A stretch of DNA of 64,000 bases. Origin: Hymenobacter jejuensis (GTDB taxonomy: Bacteria; Bacteroidota; Bacteroidia; Cytophagales; Hymenobacteraceae). Every line of letters starts with the position of its first letter. The first letter of the stretch is position 1. Where the stretch lies: contig NZ_CP040896.1 in NCBI RefSeq assembly GCF_006337165.1, positions 2,170,001-2,234,000 of the forward strand, given 5' to 3'. This document shows, one piece after another, positions 51,976 through 60,646 of the stretch. The notes under the pieces were generated by a model. That model was not told the origin of the DNA, made no database searches, and saw only the letters and a program-made list of their open reading frames with translations. A program made the translations under genes and the position numbers.

Positions 51976-53112
51976 CTAAAAAGACCCGGCTCGACCTGCT
52001 TGCCTATCCGTTGATGACGTTTGAACGGATTGCATTGTTGGCTCTCCCAATAAGTCATATATGCGCGCTACGGCTGATCCATGTGTTGCTATACTATTTA
52101 TTTGGTCGACGTCTTCACGGCCTATATCTGTGATTCTCGTCTTGCTCACGCACGCGCCAAACGTACTTTTAAGCAGCTTTGCTCCCTTCTCAGCTGATAA
52201 GCCCCTAGGCAACAAACCACGAAGTTTTAACGCCCAATACAGGCTAGCCCAATCACCCGGTTGTGCAGCCGGCATAAGCTCTTTTTTTACAGAGTCATAC
52301 ATAGCTAGATATTGATTACTCAGTAGCAGATTTAACTGCTCGAAATTAAGTTTTCCTTCAACAGCCTCATAAAAGCTCGAGTAACTAGGCTTTTCGCTAG
52401 GCTTAGGCTGAGCAACAGTAGGTGAGGGCAGGGCTTCAGGGACATATTGGGATTTAGTTATTGTCGTCTCATCCCTTCTGCTTAGCCAACTACGGATAGT
52501 TGCTAAACCCTGCCTCAGCCTCACAGAATCAAATAGAGGCGATCCATTGATGCCTTTATTTTGTGCTTCCATATTCACTAAAACCCACTTTTGTCTATCT
52601 GTGAACTTTGCAGTGTGATTAAAGAAGTCGTACACAAATACATTTATTTTTCCATACCCATCGACAAACTGAAGCGCTTTTGGATTTTCTGCAATTGTGT
52701 GTTCAACGTCAGAAATAAGGCCGGATACGTAATCTGAGTCTACTTCGTCCGTCTTATCAAATAGAGCCTCAAGAGTGGGTATGAGATCAATAGCCCTTCC
52801 ATTAAGTATCTCGCAGAAACGATACAAGAACTTTGGGCTGAAGGGTAAGGGTTTAGGAGATTTTAGAGATTTGTAGGGCACCCCCTCGATCCTATCAATA
52901 AGGTCCAAAGGGTTATATAGTAGGGCTGTGCTATGCTCTATGTTTGGATCGGGGGTAGCTGGGTTCGCTAGAAAATTAGAGTATTCCCTTATTGCTAATG
53001 ATTCCCATGTTGTACAATCATATGCTATCTCACCATATCTATTATACATAGCATTGTCAAAAATCTCGGCGCTATTCTGCCGCCTTGATAATCTTTCTGA
53101 ATATGTACTCAT
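51976..53112 (-). CDS. Unrecognised protein coupled to the integrase
   Basis: A 378-residue protein of unknown family. The first two thirds are alpha-helical without motifs; the C-terminal 120 residues (FEQLNLLLSNQYLAMYDSVKKEL ... YWALKLRGLLPRGLSAEKGAKLLKSTFG) resemble helical domains of RteC-like or similar element-borne proteins. The start ATG overlaps the integrase stop (TGATG), so it is translationally coupled. It may be an integration or regulation accessory protein. Confidence 0.65.
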   Translation of the reverse strand: MSTYSERLSRRQNSAEIFDNAMYNRYGEIAYDCTTWESLAIREYSNFLANPATPDPNIEHSTALLYNPLDLIDRIEGVPYKSLKSPKPLPFSPKFLYRFCEILNGRAIDLIPTLEALFDKTDEVDSDYVSGLISDVEHTIAENPKALQFVDGYGKINVFVYDFFNHTAKFTDRQKWVLVNMEAQNKGINGSPLFDSVRLRQGLATIRSWLSRRDETTITKSQYVPEALPSPTVAQPKPSEKPSYSSFYEAVEGKLNFEQLNLLLSNQYLAMYDSVKKELMPAAQPGDWASLYWALKLRGLLPRGLSAEKGAKLLKSTFGACVSKTRITDIGREDVDQINSIATHGSAVARIYDLLGEPTMQSVQTSSTDRQAGRAGSF

Positions 53113-54389
53113 CAGTTAATCTTTACGGGTATAGGCATATCATGAAACTTAGCAAATTCCTCTGCCACTCGCTGGGGTGTAAGGTTCACATACCTCTGGA
53201 ATGATTTGTACGAAGTATGGCCGGTGAGCTTCATCACAAACTCGGCGCTCATACCCTTGCCTAAATTCAGGGTTACGAACGTGCGGCGGGCCGTGTGTAC
53301 CGTCAGCTTCTCATACTTGGGGCACGTTGTCACATCAGCTACCCCTCCCCGGTAGCGGATAACTTCTACCGGCGAATCAATTCCGGCCAGTTGGCCTAGC
53401 TCTTTCAAAAAGCGGTTTAATACCGGGTTGGTGATGGGCTGACTTTTCAGGGTATCTAATTCGCCCGCCAGCAGTCGGTTTACGATTGTCAGGGCGGCGG
53501 CACTTAGGGGCACATTCACCACGGCGCGGGTTTTCTTTGCAGTCAAGCGCAAGTGGGCCGGTAGCTTCTCAGTAGCAGGCCGTAAGTGCTGGGGCCGGAT
53601 GCTCACTAAGTCGGAGTAGCGTAGGCCGGTATAGCAGGCCAGTAGGAACCAAGCGCGGCCCTTTTCCAGTCGGGAGCCAACGGGCAGCGGCAAGGTTTCC
53701 AAAGCAGCCAGCTCGGCTGCACTCAGGGCCATTACGTCCGGCTCCCTACGCGCCCAGCTTACCCGGTCAAGCGCGGTACTTTCGGTATAGCCCCGCTTCC
53801 CAGCCCACTTCATAAAGGCTTTGAGCCGCCCCAAGTGCTTGTTGATAGTGTTATCCGTCAGGCGGGCTACGTTCAGCAGGTAGGCGGCCCAACGGTCACC
53901 CATTGTCGGGGTGAGGGTATCAAAGTCGATAGCGAACCCATTAGCCTCGGCAAACTCCCGAAGGTGGCGGCCCGCCGTGGCGTGCGCTTGTGCCGTGCGC
54001 ACGGTGCCAGCGGCGCGGGTGTAGTTCACCCACTCGTCGTACTGCTGCCAGAACTTCTGTGCTGTATTGGCTACCAGCGCGGGTTCCTCTGCTTCCTCCG
54101 TTTCGGCAAGTGCCCGCAACTCTGCTGCCGTGGGCACGGTGCCAGCGGCGGCGTGGGCATCGTAGCAGGTAGTAAGCCGATTGGTCAGTAATTCAAGCCA
54201 ATCATTTATTGCCCCGTTGCGTGGATAGCCCCGAGTCAGGGCGCGGCGTTCCTTCGCGTCCCATTGCTTCGGGTGGATAGAGCGGTTGGCGTACACCTTC
54301 ACCCGTCGCCCGTTGAAGCTGAGGAAACAGAAGATGGGTGTAGGCTTTTCAGCACCAGGAGCAGAGAGTAGGAACGATATTTTAGCCAT
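53112..54389 (-). CDS. Tyrosine-recombinase integrase
   Basis: A 425-residue site-specific recombinase. The N-terminal arm-binding domain has NGRRVKVYANRSIHPKQWDAKERRA; a SAM-like core-binding domain follows. The catalytic domain has YTGLRYSDLVSI with the first Arg, HTARRTFVTLNLGKG with HxxR, GHTSYKSFQRY with His and nucleophile Tyr. It is next to the right end of the element, 194 bases from the attR repeat, and would act on the tRNA-fMet site. ATG start. Confidence 0.95.
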   Translation of the reverse strand: MAKISFLLSAPGAEKPTPIFCFLSFNGRRVKVYANRSIHPKQWDAKERRALTRGYPRNGAINDWLELLTNRLTTCYDAHAAAGTVPTAAELRALAETEEAEEPALVANTAQKFWQQYDEWVNYTRAAGTVRTAQAHATAGRHLREFAEANGFAIDFDTLTPTMGDRWAAYLLNVARLTDNTINKHLGRLKAFMKWAGKRGYTESTALDRVSWARREPDVMALSAAELAALETLPLPVGSRLEKGRAWFLLACYTGLRYSDLVSIRPQHLRPATEKLPAHLRLTAKKTRAVVNVPLSAAALTIVNRLLAGELDTLKSQPITNPVLNRFLKELGQLAGIDSPVEVIRYRGGVADVTTCPKYEKLTVHTARRTFVTLNLGKGMSAEFVMKLTGHTSYKSFQRYVNLTPQRVAEEFAKFHDMPIPVKIN

Positions 54390-54429
54390 ATTGAAGCGGC
54401 TTTATTGCCACTCCTAATGTATGGAAAGT

Positions 54430-54487
54430 TGTCCCATGTAGGACAGTATCTAGGACAATAATTCCGATTAAATCAGATTTTGTCCTA
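54430..54487. repeat. Right arm-type integrase repeats
   Basis: TAGGACA at 54439 and 54451 in direct orientation, TGTCCTA at 54481 inverted, and a variant TGTCCCA at 54430. The first pair has the same 12-base spacing as the left repeats. Confidence 0.6.
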
Positions 54488-54582
54488 CGTAACCCGATTG
54501 CTTAAACTCTTAAAACAGTCTTTATGGCTACTCACGGGTATTTTTTGTCTGTTTATATGTGGCCCCGAATTGTAGGTTGCAA

Positions 54583-54603
54583 TCCTGTCCCCGCTACCTA
54601 AAA
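54583..54603 (+). repeat. attR: second copy of the tRNA-fMet 3' end
   Basis: The exact 21-base copy of the sequence at 46760-46780, preceded by a degenerate T-loop-like GTAGGTTGCAATCC. It is followed by a hairpin similar to that after the tRNA. Confidence 0.88.
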
Positions 54604-54637
54604 AAGGCCGGTTTCCATTATGGAAACCGGCCTTTTT
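54601..54637. terminator. Terminator right of attR
   Basis: AAAAAGGCCGGTTTCCA and its complement across TTA. It can terminate the minus-strand GH2 gene and is a relative of the tRNA terminator at 46777-46810. Confidence 0.8.
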
Positions 54638-54663
54638 GTTTTGTCTGTGGTGGTGTGGCTGCT

Positions 54664-57123
54664 CTATGGAGTCACGCCCGTTTGTAGCTGTGCTGTTGCA
54701 CCCTTTAGGCCTTTGCCTGTGGCTTTCAATTGTATAGTGCCCGCTTTGTCGGAAGCTTGCACGATGGCTACTAACTTGCCGCTAAACGCCTTCATCTGAG
54801 GTAAGTGAAACATTTCCAGGCTAGTAGGGTCGCCGTTGCCGACGGCGCGGAACTGTCCTTGCCCGCTCACGGCGAAATGGAGTTCATTGGTGGCCTCAGG
54901 GCAAAGGTTGCCTTGGGCGTCTTCAACGCGAGCCGTTACGAAGGCTAAGTCGTTGCCGTCGGCGGCGAGGTGGGTGCGATCGGCGATCAGGGCGATGTGG
55001 TGGGGTTTGCCGGCGGTTTTTACTTCTTCTTCCGCGACGGCTTTGCCCTGCTGATCGTAGGCGACGACCTTGATGCTGCCCGGCTCGTACTTCACGTCGT
55101 TCCACATCAGACGGTAACGCGACTGGTTGCTGGCGTTGCTTTTGGTCTGGCGGCCTTGGCTTTTGCCGTTTACAAACAGCTCCGCCGACGGATAATTGGT
55201 GTAGCAGAACACGGGCGTCGTCTGGCCTTCGCGGCCGGGCCAGGTCCAGTGCGGCAGCAAATGCAGGGTGGGCTGCGATGGGTTCCAGCGGGCGCGGTAA
55301 AGGTAGAAACGGTCTTTTGGGATGCCCGCCAAGTCCAGAATGCCGAACATGGAACTGTGCGAAGGCCATTTTTCATCGTAGGGCGTGGGCTCGCCGAGGT
55401 AGTCAAAACCCGTCCAGACAAACTCGCCGATCACATAGGGCAGGTCGTCCTGCTTCGCAAACTCTTCGTCGGGCGTCTGCGACCAGTTGCACACTTCCAG
55501 ATCATAAGACGACGACTGGTTGTCGGGGTACTTCTGGTCTTTGGCCATTACCACCGGAAACTTGTACACGCCGCGCGAACTGACCGTAGAGGCGGTTTCG
55601 GAGCCCAGCAAAAAGCCCTGCGGCAGTTTGCCGTAGGCTTCCGCATAGCGGTGGGGCTTGTAGTTGAACCCCGGAATGTCGAGTATCGAGGCAAAGTTGT
55701 TCTGGATGTCGGCGTCGAAGCGGTCCATGCCCGATGCGACGGGGCGGGTAGGGTCTTCGCGGTGGCAGATGTCCTGGAGGCGCTTGGCGATCTTGTTGCC
55801 ACCAGGTGTGCTCTGGTCAGGCACCTCGTTGCCGATGCTCCACATGATCACCGACGGATTGTTGCGGTCGCGACGCACCATATTGACGATGTCTTTTTCC
55901 GACCATTCGTCGAAATATTGGCTGTAGCCGTTCTTCACTTTCGGCGATTTCCATTCGTCGAAGGCCTCCACCATCAGCATAAAGCCCATTTCATCGCAGA
56001 GGCTGACCAGCTCGGGGGTGGGCATATTGTGCGAAGTACGGATGGCGTCGCAGCCCATCTCTTTGAGCAACGTCAGTTGCCGGCGCAGAGCCGCTGTGTT
56101 AACGGCCGTGCCCAAAGGCCCCAAGTCGTGGTGGTTGCACACGCCCTTGAACTTGCGAACCTTGCCGTTGAGCGAGAAGCCTTTGTCGGCTTCAAACGTG
56201 AAAGAGCGAATGCCAAACCGCGTGCTGTACTCGTCTTTCAGGACGTCGCCGGCGTAGAGCTTGGAAACGGCGGTATAGAGCGTCGGGCTTTCCGGCGACC
56301 ACAAGCGCGGGGCTTTTATAATCAGGTTTTGAGTAAATTCTTGATTATCACTTTGTTCTAAAGTAGCGGTAGAAGTACTCACGACCTGGCCCGCCGCGTC
56401 GCGGATTTCGGTTTGCAGGCGTAGCGGCTGAAAAGTCCCACCGGCCGTCTCGACTTTGGTCCGGAGCTTGACCTTGGCCAGTTCCGGCGTGATTTCGGGG
56501 GTGGTGAGGTAAGTGCCCCACACCGGAATGTGCACGTCGTCGGTGACGATGAGGTGGACGTTGCGGTAAAGCCCCGCGCCCGGATACCAGCGCGACGACT
56601 CCGGAAAGTTTTGCAGCCGCACGGCCAAGGTGTTTTCCCCGTTAGCTTGCAGGAAAGGCGTTACGTCCACCGAAAACGAGTTGTAGCCATAGGGCCAGAA
56701 CGCGGCTTCCTTGCCGTTGACATACACGCGGGCGTTGCTCATGGCCCCGTCGAAGAGCAGCACGGCGCGCTTGCCCGGCCCGAACTGTGGCACCACCAAC
56801 CGCCGCCGGTACCAGCCCGTCCCGACAAACGGCAAGCCGCCGGTGCGACCCGCCTTGAGGGTGGCTTTCTGCTCGTTGTTCTGCTCGATTTTTACCTCCT
56901 GCAAATCATTGTTGCCGCTGAAAGGCCCGTAGATGGCCCAGTCGTGCGGAATCCGCACGGTCTGCCATTTGGCGTCTTTGAAGTCGGGGCGCGCGGCTTC
57001 TGGTACGTCGCCTTTCGCGAATTTCCAGTCGGTTTGCAGCAGGTATTCTTTCCGTGACTGCGCAGTGGCCGGCAGCGTAGCGGCCAGCAGCAACAGCGCA
57101 GCAAAGCATCGGGAGAGGCGCAT
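54664..57123 (-). CDS. Glycoside hydrolase family 2 (beta-galactosidase-like)
   Basis: An exported 819-residue glycosidase. A signal peptide precedes a sugar-binding domain (FVGTGWYRRRLVVPQFGPGK), an Ig-like domain, then the TIM barrel with KFKGVCNHHDLGPLG, RTSHNMPTPELVSLCDEMGFMLMVEAFDEW, the acid/base Glu in WSIGNEVPDQ and the nucleophile in YVIGEFVWTGFDYLGEP. A DUF4982-type domain and a further beta domain follow. It probably degrades galactosides or related plant or algal glycans. No SusCD genes are adjacent. Confidence 0.93.
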   Translation of the reverse strand: MRLSRCFAALLLLAATLPATAQSRKEYLLQTDWKFAKGDVPEAARPDFKDAKWQTVRIPHDWAIYGPFSGNNDLQEVKIEQNNEQKATLKAGRTGGLPFVGTGWYRRRLVVPQFGPGKRAVLLFDGAMSNARVYVNGKEAAFWPYGYNSFSVDVTPFLQANGENTLAVRLQNFPESSRWYPGAGLYRNVHLIVTDDVHIPVWGTYLTTPEITPELAKVKLRTKVETAGGTFQPLRLQTEIRDAAGQVVSTSTATLEQSDNQEFTQNLIIKAPRLWSPESPTLYTAVSKLYAGDVLKDEYSTRFGIRSFTFEADKGFSLNGKVRKFKGVCNHHDLGPLGTAVNTAALRRQLTLLKEMGCDAIRTSHNMPTPELVSLCDEMGFMLMVEAFDEWKSPKVKNGYSQYFDEWSEKDIVNMVRRDRNNPSVIMWSIGNEVPDQSTPGGNKIAKRLQDICHREDPTRPVASGMDRFDADIQNNFASILDIPGFNYKPHRYAEAYGKLPQGFLLGSETASTVSSRGVYKFPVVMAKDQKYPDNQSSSYDLEVCNWSQTPDEEFAKQDDLPYVIGEFVWTGFDYLGEPTPYDEKWPSHSSMFGILDLAGIPKDRFYLYRARWNPSQPTLHLLPHWTWPGREGQTTPVFCYTNYPSAELFVNGKSQGRQTKSNASNQSRYRLMWNDVKYEPGSIKVVAYDQQGKAVAEEEVKTAGKPHHIALIADRTHLAADGNDLAFVTARVEDAQGNLCPEATNELHFAVSGQGQFRAVGNGDPTSLEMFHLPQMKAFSGKLVAIVQASDKAGTIQLKATGKGLKGATAQLQTGVTP

Positions 57124-57373
57124 AGCGTAGGTAGTAGGCTGGTTAGGATATTAGGGTAATCAAGGCGAAGTTAAGAGACGAAGCGAGCTTGTCTCCCTGT
57201 TTTCTCGCCCCTGGCGGAATTAGGGGCCATTTGGCGGCGGGGTGCGCCCTATTCGCTGACTGCTCCGCACGTATTCAGAGCGCGATCGAAAAAATATTTC
57301 GGGCCGGCTGTAACCTCGCCCAACTCGCGCAGTTTCCACGCTCACAATCACCATCCAACCTCACTCTAGCTGC

Positions 57374-57910
57374 TTGAACTCCCTGACGGACAATGCGCTC
57401 ATGCTCCAGGTAAAGGCCGGTCAAGTAGACAAGATGGGTCTGCTGTTCGAACGGTACCATCGGCCACTCTACGGGTTTTTCTATCGCCTGCAAGGCCAGC
57501 CGGCGACCTGCGAAGACCTGGTGCAGAACGTGTTTCTGCGCCTGCTCAAGTACCGCCACACCTTCACCGGTGAGGGCGAGTTTCGGACCTGGATGTACCA
57601 CGTGGCCCGCAACGTGCTGGCCGATGCGGCGAAGAAAAATAAAGCTTCGGCGCACCACTACGACGTGGCAGACTGGTCGGAGAAAATCGGGGGCGGCGTT
57701 GCTGCCGACGAAGACTTGCAGAAGGCGCAGGAGGTAGCCCAACTCCATCGGGCCCTGAACAAGCTGAGTGCCGAAAGCCGCGAGGTGCTGGTGCTGAGCC
57801 GCTTTCAGGAGTTGAAGTACGAACAGATTGCGCAAGTACTCCAGACCACGGAAGGAGCCATAAAGGTGCGCGTGCACCGGGCGCTTAACCAACTGAAGGA
57901 GATTTTTTAA
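57374..57910 (+). CDS. ECF RNA polymerase sigma factor
   Basis: 178 residues. Region 2 runs GLLFERYHRPLYGFFYRLQGQPATCEDLVQNVFLRLLKYRHTFTGEGEFRTWMYHVARNVLADA, region 4 LSAESREVLVLSRFQELKYEQIAQVLQTTEGAIKVRVHRALNQLKEIF. The start is the TTG at 57374, giving NSLTDNALMLQVKAGQVDK, which fits the family opening; the ATG at 57401 is the alternative. An anti-sigma gene lies 24 bases downstream, and two DUF4097 genes follow. The operon responds to an unknown envelope signal. Confidence 0.93.
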   Translation: MNSLTDNALMLQVKAGQVDKMGLLFERYHRPLYGFFYRLQGQPATCEDLVQNVFLRLLKYRHTFTGEGEFRTWMYHVARNVLADAAKKNKASAHHYDVADWSEKIGGGVAADEDLQKAQEVAQLHRALNKLSAESREVLVLSRFQELKYEQIAQVLQTTEGAIKVRVHRALNQLKEIF

Positions 57911-57934
57911 AAATGGAAAACGGAAACAAAGTAC

Positions 57935-58855
57935 ATGGACTGTGAAGGCGCAAAAGATCGATTACTGGACCTGCTCAGCGATGAGCTGCCTGCGGCCGAA
58001 CGGTCGGCGGTAGAAATGCACCTGGCCCAGTGCCCGGCGTGCCAGCAAGAGTTGGCCGCCACCCGGCAGCTTTGGCAGACTTTGGGCAAGGTATCCGTGC
58101 CCGAGCCCAGCGAACACCTGCGGCCCCGCTTCTACGCAGCTTTGGCCGAATACCAAGCTGCCGAGCAGGCTAAGCAACAAGGCGTATGGAGTGGTATCAT
58201 TCAGTGGTTCAAAGAGTTACAGGATGCTGCTCTGGGTCTGCGGTTAGCGTATAGCGTAGTATTGGTAGCATTGGGCTTGGCCGTAGGGTACGGAATAAGC
58301 CTAACTGGCCGCAGCTCATCGGCCCCCGCCGACCAGCAGCAAGTGGCCGCGCTTTCGTCGCAGGTCGCCGAAATGCGGCAGGCGCTGATGCTCTCGCTGC
58401 TCGAAAACCCCTCGGCCACCGAGCGGCTGCGGGCCGTGAGCTACACCAAAGACATTCCGCAGGCCAACAACGACCGCGTGGTAGAAGCCTTGCTAAGCAC
58501 GCTTAACAACGACCCCAACGTGAACGTGCGCCTCGCCACTCTGGAGGCACTGGCGGGGATGGGCACCGACCCAGCCGTGCGGCAGGGCTTGGTACGTTCG
58601 CTTCCCAAGCAGGAATCGCCGCTGGTGCAGTCGGCCATGGCCGACGTGATGGTGCAGCTGCAAGTGCGCCGCTCGGTAAAGCCGCTGCGCCAGCTGCTCC
58701 GGCAAGACAACCTGAACGAGGCAGTGAAAAGCAAAATCGAACACAGCATTGAGTTTTTGTCCAACGGCCGGCCCTCCGGTCATTCCTCCCCCAAACCCTA
58801 CGATGAAACCCGTCACCAGCCTCTGCCTGATTCTATTGCTTTTGTGGTTGCCTAG
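57935..58855 (+). CDS. Zinc-finger anti-sigma factor with HEAT-like C-terminus
   Basis: A 306-residue transmembrane anti-sigma factor. The N-terminal ZAS domain (MDCEGAKDRLLDLLSDELPAAERSAVEMHLAQCPACQQEL) has H-x3-C-x2-C. One membrane helix lies near residues 100-120 (YSVVLVALGLAVGYGISL). The periplasmic part is built of HEAT-like repeats (DPNVNVRLATLEALAGMGTDPAVRQGLVRSL). It should hold the upstream sigma factor until a signal arrives. It overlaps the next gene by 53 bases, so translation is coupled. Confidence 0.9.
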   Translation: MDCEGAKDRLLDLLSDELPAAERSAVEMHLAQCPACQQELAATRQLWQTLGKVSVPEPSEHLRPRFYAALAEYQAAEQAKQQGVWSGIIQWFKELQDAALGLRLAYSVVLVALGLAVGYGISLTGRSSSAPADQQQVAALSSQVAEMRQALMLSLLENPSATERLRAVSYTKDIPQANNDRVVEALLSTLNNDPNVNVRLATLEALAGMGTDPAVRQGLVRSLPKQESPLVQSAMADVMVQLQVRRSVKPLRQLLRQDNLNEAVKSKIEHSIEFLSNGRPSGHSSPKPYDETRHQPLPDSIAFVVA

Positions 58856-59678
58856 CTGCCAGGCCTGGGCTCAGGTGCCCGTTCATAAAGAGCAGATTAC
58901 CAAAGAGTTCACGCTGACGTCCGATGCTGGCCACAGCACCTTGGTGCTATACAACATCTTCGGCAACGTGACCGTGCAAGGCTATTCGGGCAATAAAGTA
59001 GTGGTGGAAGTGACCAAGACCATCACGGCCAAAGACGCCGCTACGCTGGAGCAAGGCAAGAAGGAAGCGCAAATCGGTTTCGAGCAGCGCAACGATACGG
59101 TCGTGGTGTATAACCAAGGCCCGCACGACTCGCGACCCAACCGCGGCCGCCGCAACAACGACTGGGACAACCGCCGCATCGAGTACGAGTACACCTTTGA
59201 CTTTACGGTGAAAGTGCCGACTCAGATGAAGGTGCACGTCTCCACCGTCAACAACGGCAAAGTGGTGATTCAGGACGTGACGGGCGCGCTGCAAGCCTAC
59301 AACGTCAACGGCGCCATTGCCATCAAAAACGCCAAGGGCGCTACCACGGCCCGCACCGTCAACGGCAACGTGGATGCTTCTTACCTGAGCAGCCCCGCGG
59401 GCAATTCTTCCTACAACACCATCAACGGCCAGATTACGGTGGTGTGCCCCAAAGATCTCTCCGCTGATTTGCACTTCAAAAGCTTTCACGGCGAGCTCTT
59501 TACTGACTTTCCCAAAGCGGAAATCCTGCCGGCGCAGGTTACTCAGAACAAGCAGCAGGAAGGCGCCGGCACCAAATACAAACTCACCAAAGACACGGCG
59601 GTCCGGCTGGGCAAAGGCGGCACCAACTTGCGCTTTGAAACCCTCAACGGCGACGTGACCGTCAAACAACAACCGTAA
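58803..59678 (+). CDS. DUF4097-family exported protein 1
   Basis: A 291-residue exported protein with signal peptide (ending near AWAQ), overlapping the anti-sigma gene. The mature chain has repeated beta strands with G-[NK]-V-x-[VI] units (FGNVTVQGYSGNKVVVEVTKT, VNGAIAIKNAKGATTARTVNGNVDA). This is the DUF4097 beta-helix-like fold of putative adhesins. Likely regulated with the ECF operon. The Asn/Arg-rich loop HDSRPNRGRRNNDWDN is unusual. Function unknown. Confidence 0.87.
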   Translation: MKPVTSLCLILLLLWLPSCQAWAQVPVHKEQITKEFTLTSDAGHSTLVLYNIFGNVTVQGYSGNKVVVEVTKTITAKDAATLEQGKKEAQIGFEQRNDTVVVYNQGPHDSRPNRGRRNNDWDNRRIEYEYTFDFTVKVPTQMKVHVSTVNNGKVVIQDVTGALQAYNVNGAIAIKNAKGATTARTVNGNVDASYLSSPAGNSSYNTINGQITVVCPKDLSADLHFKSFHGELFTDFPKAEILPAQVTQNKQQEGAGTKYKLTKDTAVRLGKGGTNLRFETLNGDVTVKQQP

Positions 59679-60538
59679 TGAAAACCACTTTTTTGTCGAC
59701 CCTTACTCGCCCGGCCGCTTGCGCCGGCCTCCTATTGCTCGCGCTCGGAACGGCCCAACCGCTTCAAGCCCAAACTCCCGGCAAGGAGCAACTGGTAGTG
59801 GCGCTCAGCGCCCCCAACAAGCCCGGCACCTTGCATGTGAAACTAGTCGGCGGCGCCATCCATGTGATTGGCTATGCTGGCAAGGATGTCCTCATCGACG
59901 CCGCGCCACGCGCTTCCAAAGCCCGGGCCAGCAACTCCTCGGACGGGGCCAACTCGCAGGGCATGAAACGGATTTCGCGCGCCGAGGGCCTGGACCTTAC
60001 GGCCCGCGAAGAAAACAACCGCGTGACCATCTCCACCGAATCGTGGCGCACGCCTATTGACCTGACCATCAAGGTGCCACAACAGTTTTCGCTGCAAATT
60101 GGCACAGTGCAGAGCGGCGACATCGTGGTGGAAAACGTGACCGGCGAATTGGAAGTCAGCAACGTAAACGGCGGCATTCAGCTTACGCAAGTGGGCGGTT
60201 CGGCCGTGGCCAATACGGTCAATGGGCCAGTCACGGCCACCTTCAAATCGGTGACGCCGAACGCGCCCATGGCGTTTTCCAGCGTCAACGGCCGCATCGA
60301 CGTGACGTTTCCGAGCAACGTGAAAACGAACGTGAAGCTGAAGTCGGACCAAGGCGAAATTTACAGCGACTTCGACTTGGCCGTCGACAAAACCACCCCC
60401 AAAGTAAACCGCACCAGCCAAGGCAACATGCAGCGCGTGAGCGTGGATGAATGGACCTTCGGCAAGCTCAACGGCGGCGGCGCCGAGGTGATGATGAAAA
60501 CCCTGAACGGCAACATTTATATCCGCAAAGCCAAATAA
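59678..60538 (+). CDS. DUF4097-family exported protein 2
   Basis: A 286-residue paralog of the preceding gene, starting at an ATG that overlaps the previous stop by one base. A signal peptide (ending near LQAQ) precedes similar repeats: LVGGAIHVIGYAGKDVLIDA, IVVENVTGELEVSNVNGGIQLTQVGG, GNIYIRKAK. The two sequences share the GNIYIRK/GDVTVKQ ends and NG-x-[VI] turns. Likely surface or periplasmic. Function unknown. Confidence 0.87.
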   Translation: MKTTFLSTLTRPAACAGLLLLALGTAQPLQAQTPGKEQLVVALSAPNKPGTLHVKLVGGAIHVIGYAGKDVLIDAAPRASKARASNSSDGANSQGMKRISRAEGLDLTAREENNRVTISTESWRTPIDLTIKVPQQFSLQIGTVQSGDIVVENVTGELEVSNVNGGIQLTQVGGSAVANTVNGPVTATFKSVTPNAPMAFSSVNGRIDVTFPSNVKTNVKLKSDQGEIYSDFDLAVDKTTPKVNRTSQGNMQRVSVDEWTFGKLNGGGAEVMMKTLNGNIYIRKAK

Positions 60539-60584
60539 CCTGCGGCTTTGCCAACTCAAGCCCTCAAATAAAAGCCTGAGTATA

Positions 60585-60643
60585 CAGAAATCTCCTAATC
60601 ATAACTAATTGTATGTCAATTAGTTATGATTAGGAGATTTCTG
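60585..60643. terminator. Perfect 27-bp inverted repeat between DUF4097 and sensor-kinase genes
   Basis: 27-base arms match perfectly around a 5-base loop (TATGT). It lies between convergent genes and ends three bases before the kinase stop codon. It probably terminates transcription in both directions. With the repeat at 2735-2787 it forms a pair of unusually long AT-rich palindromes. Confidence 0.75.
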
Positions 60644-60646
60644 ATT

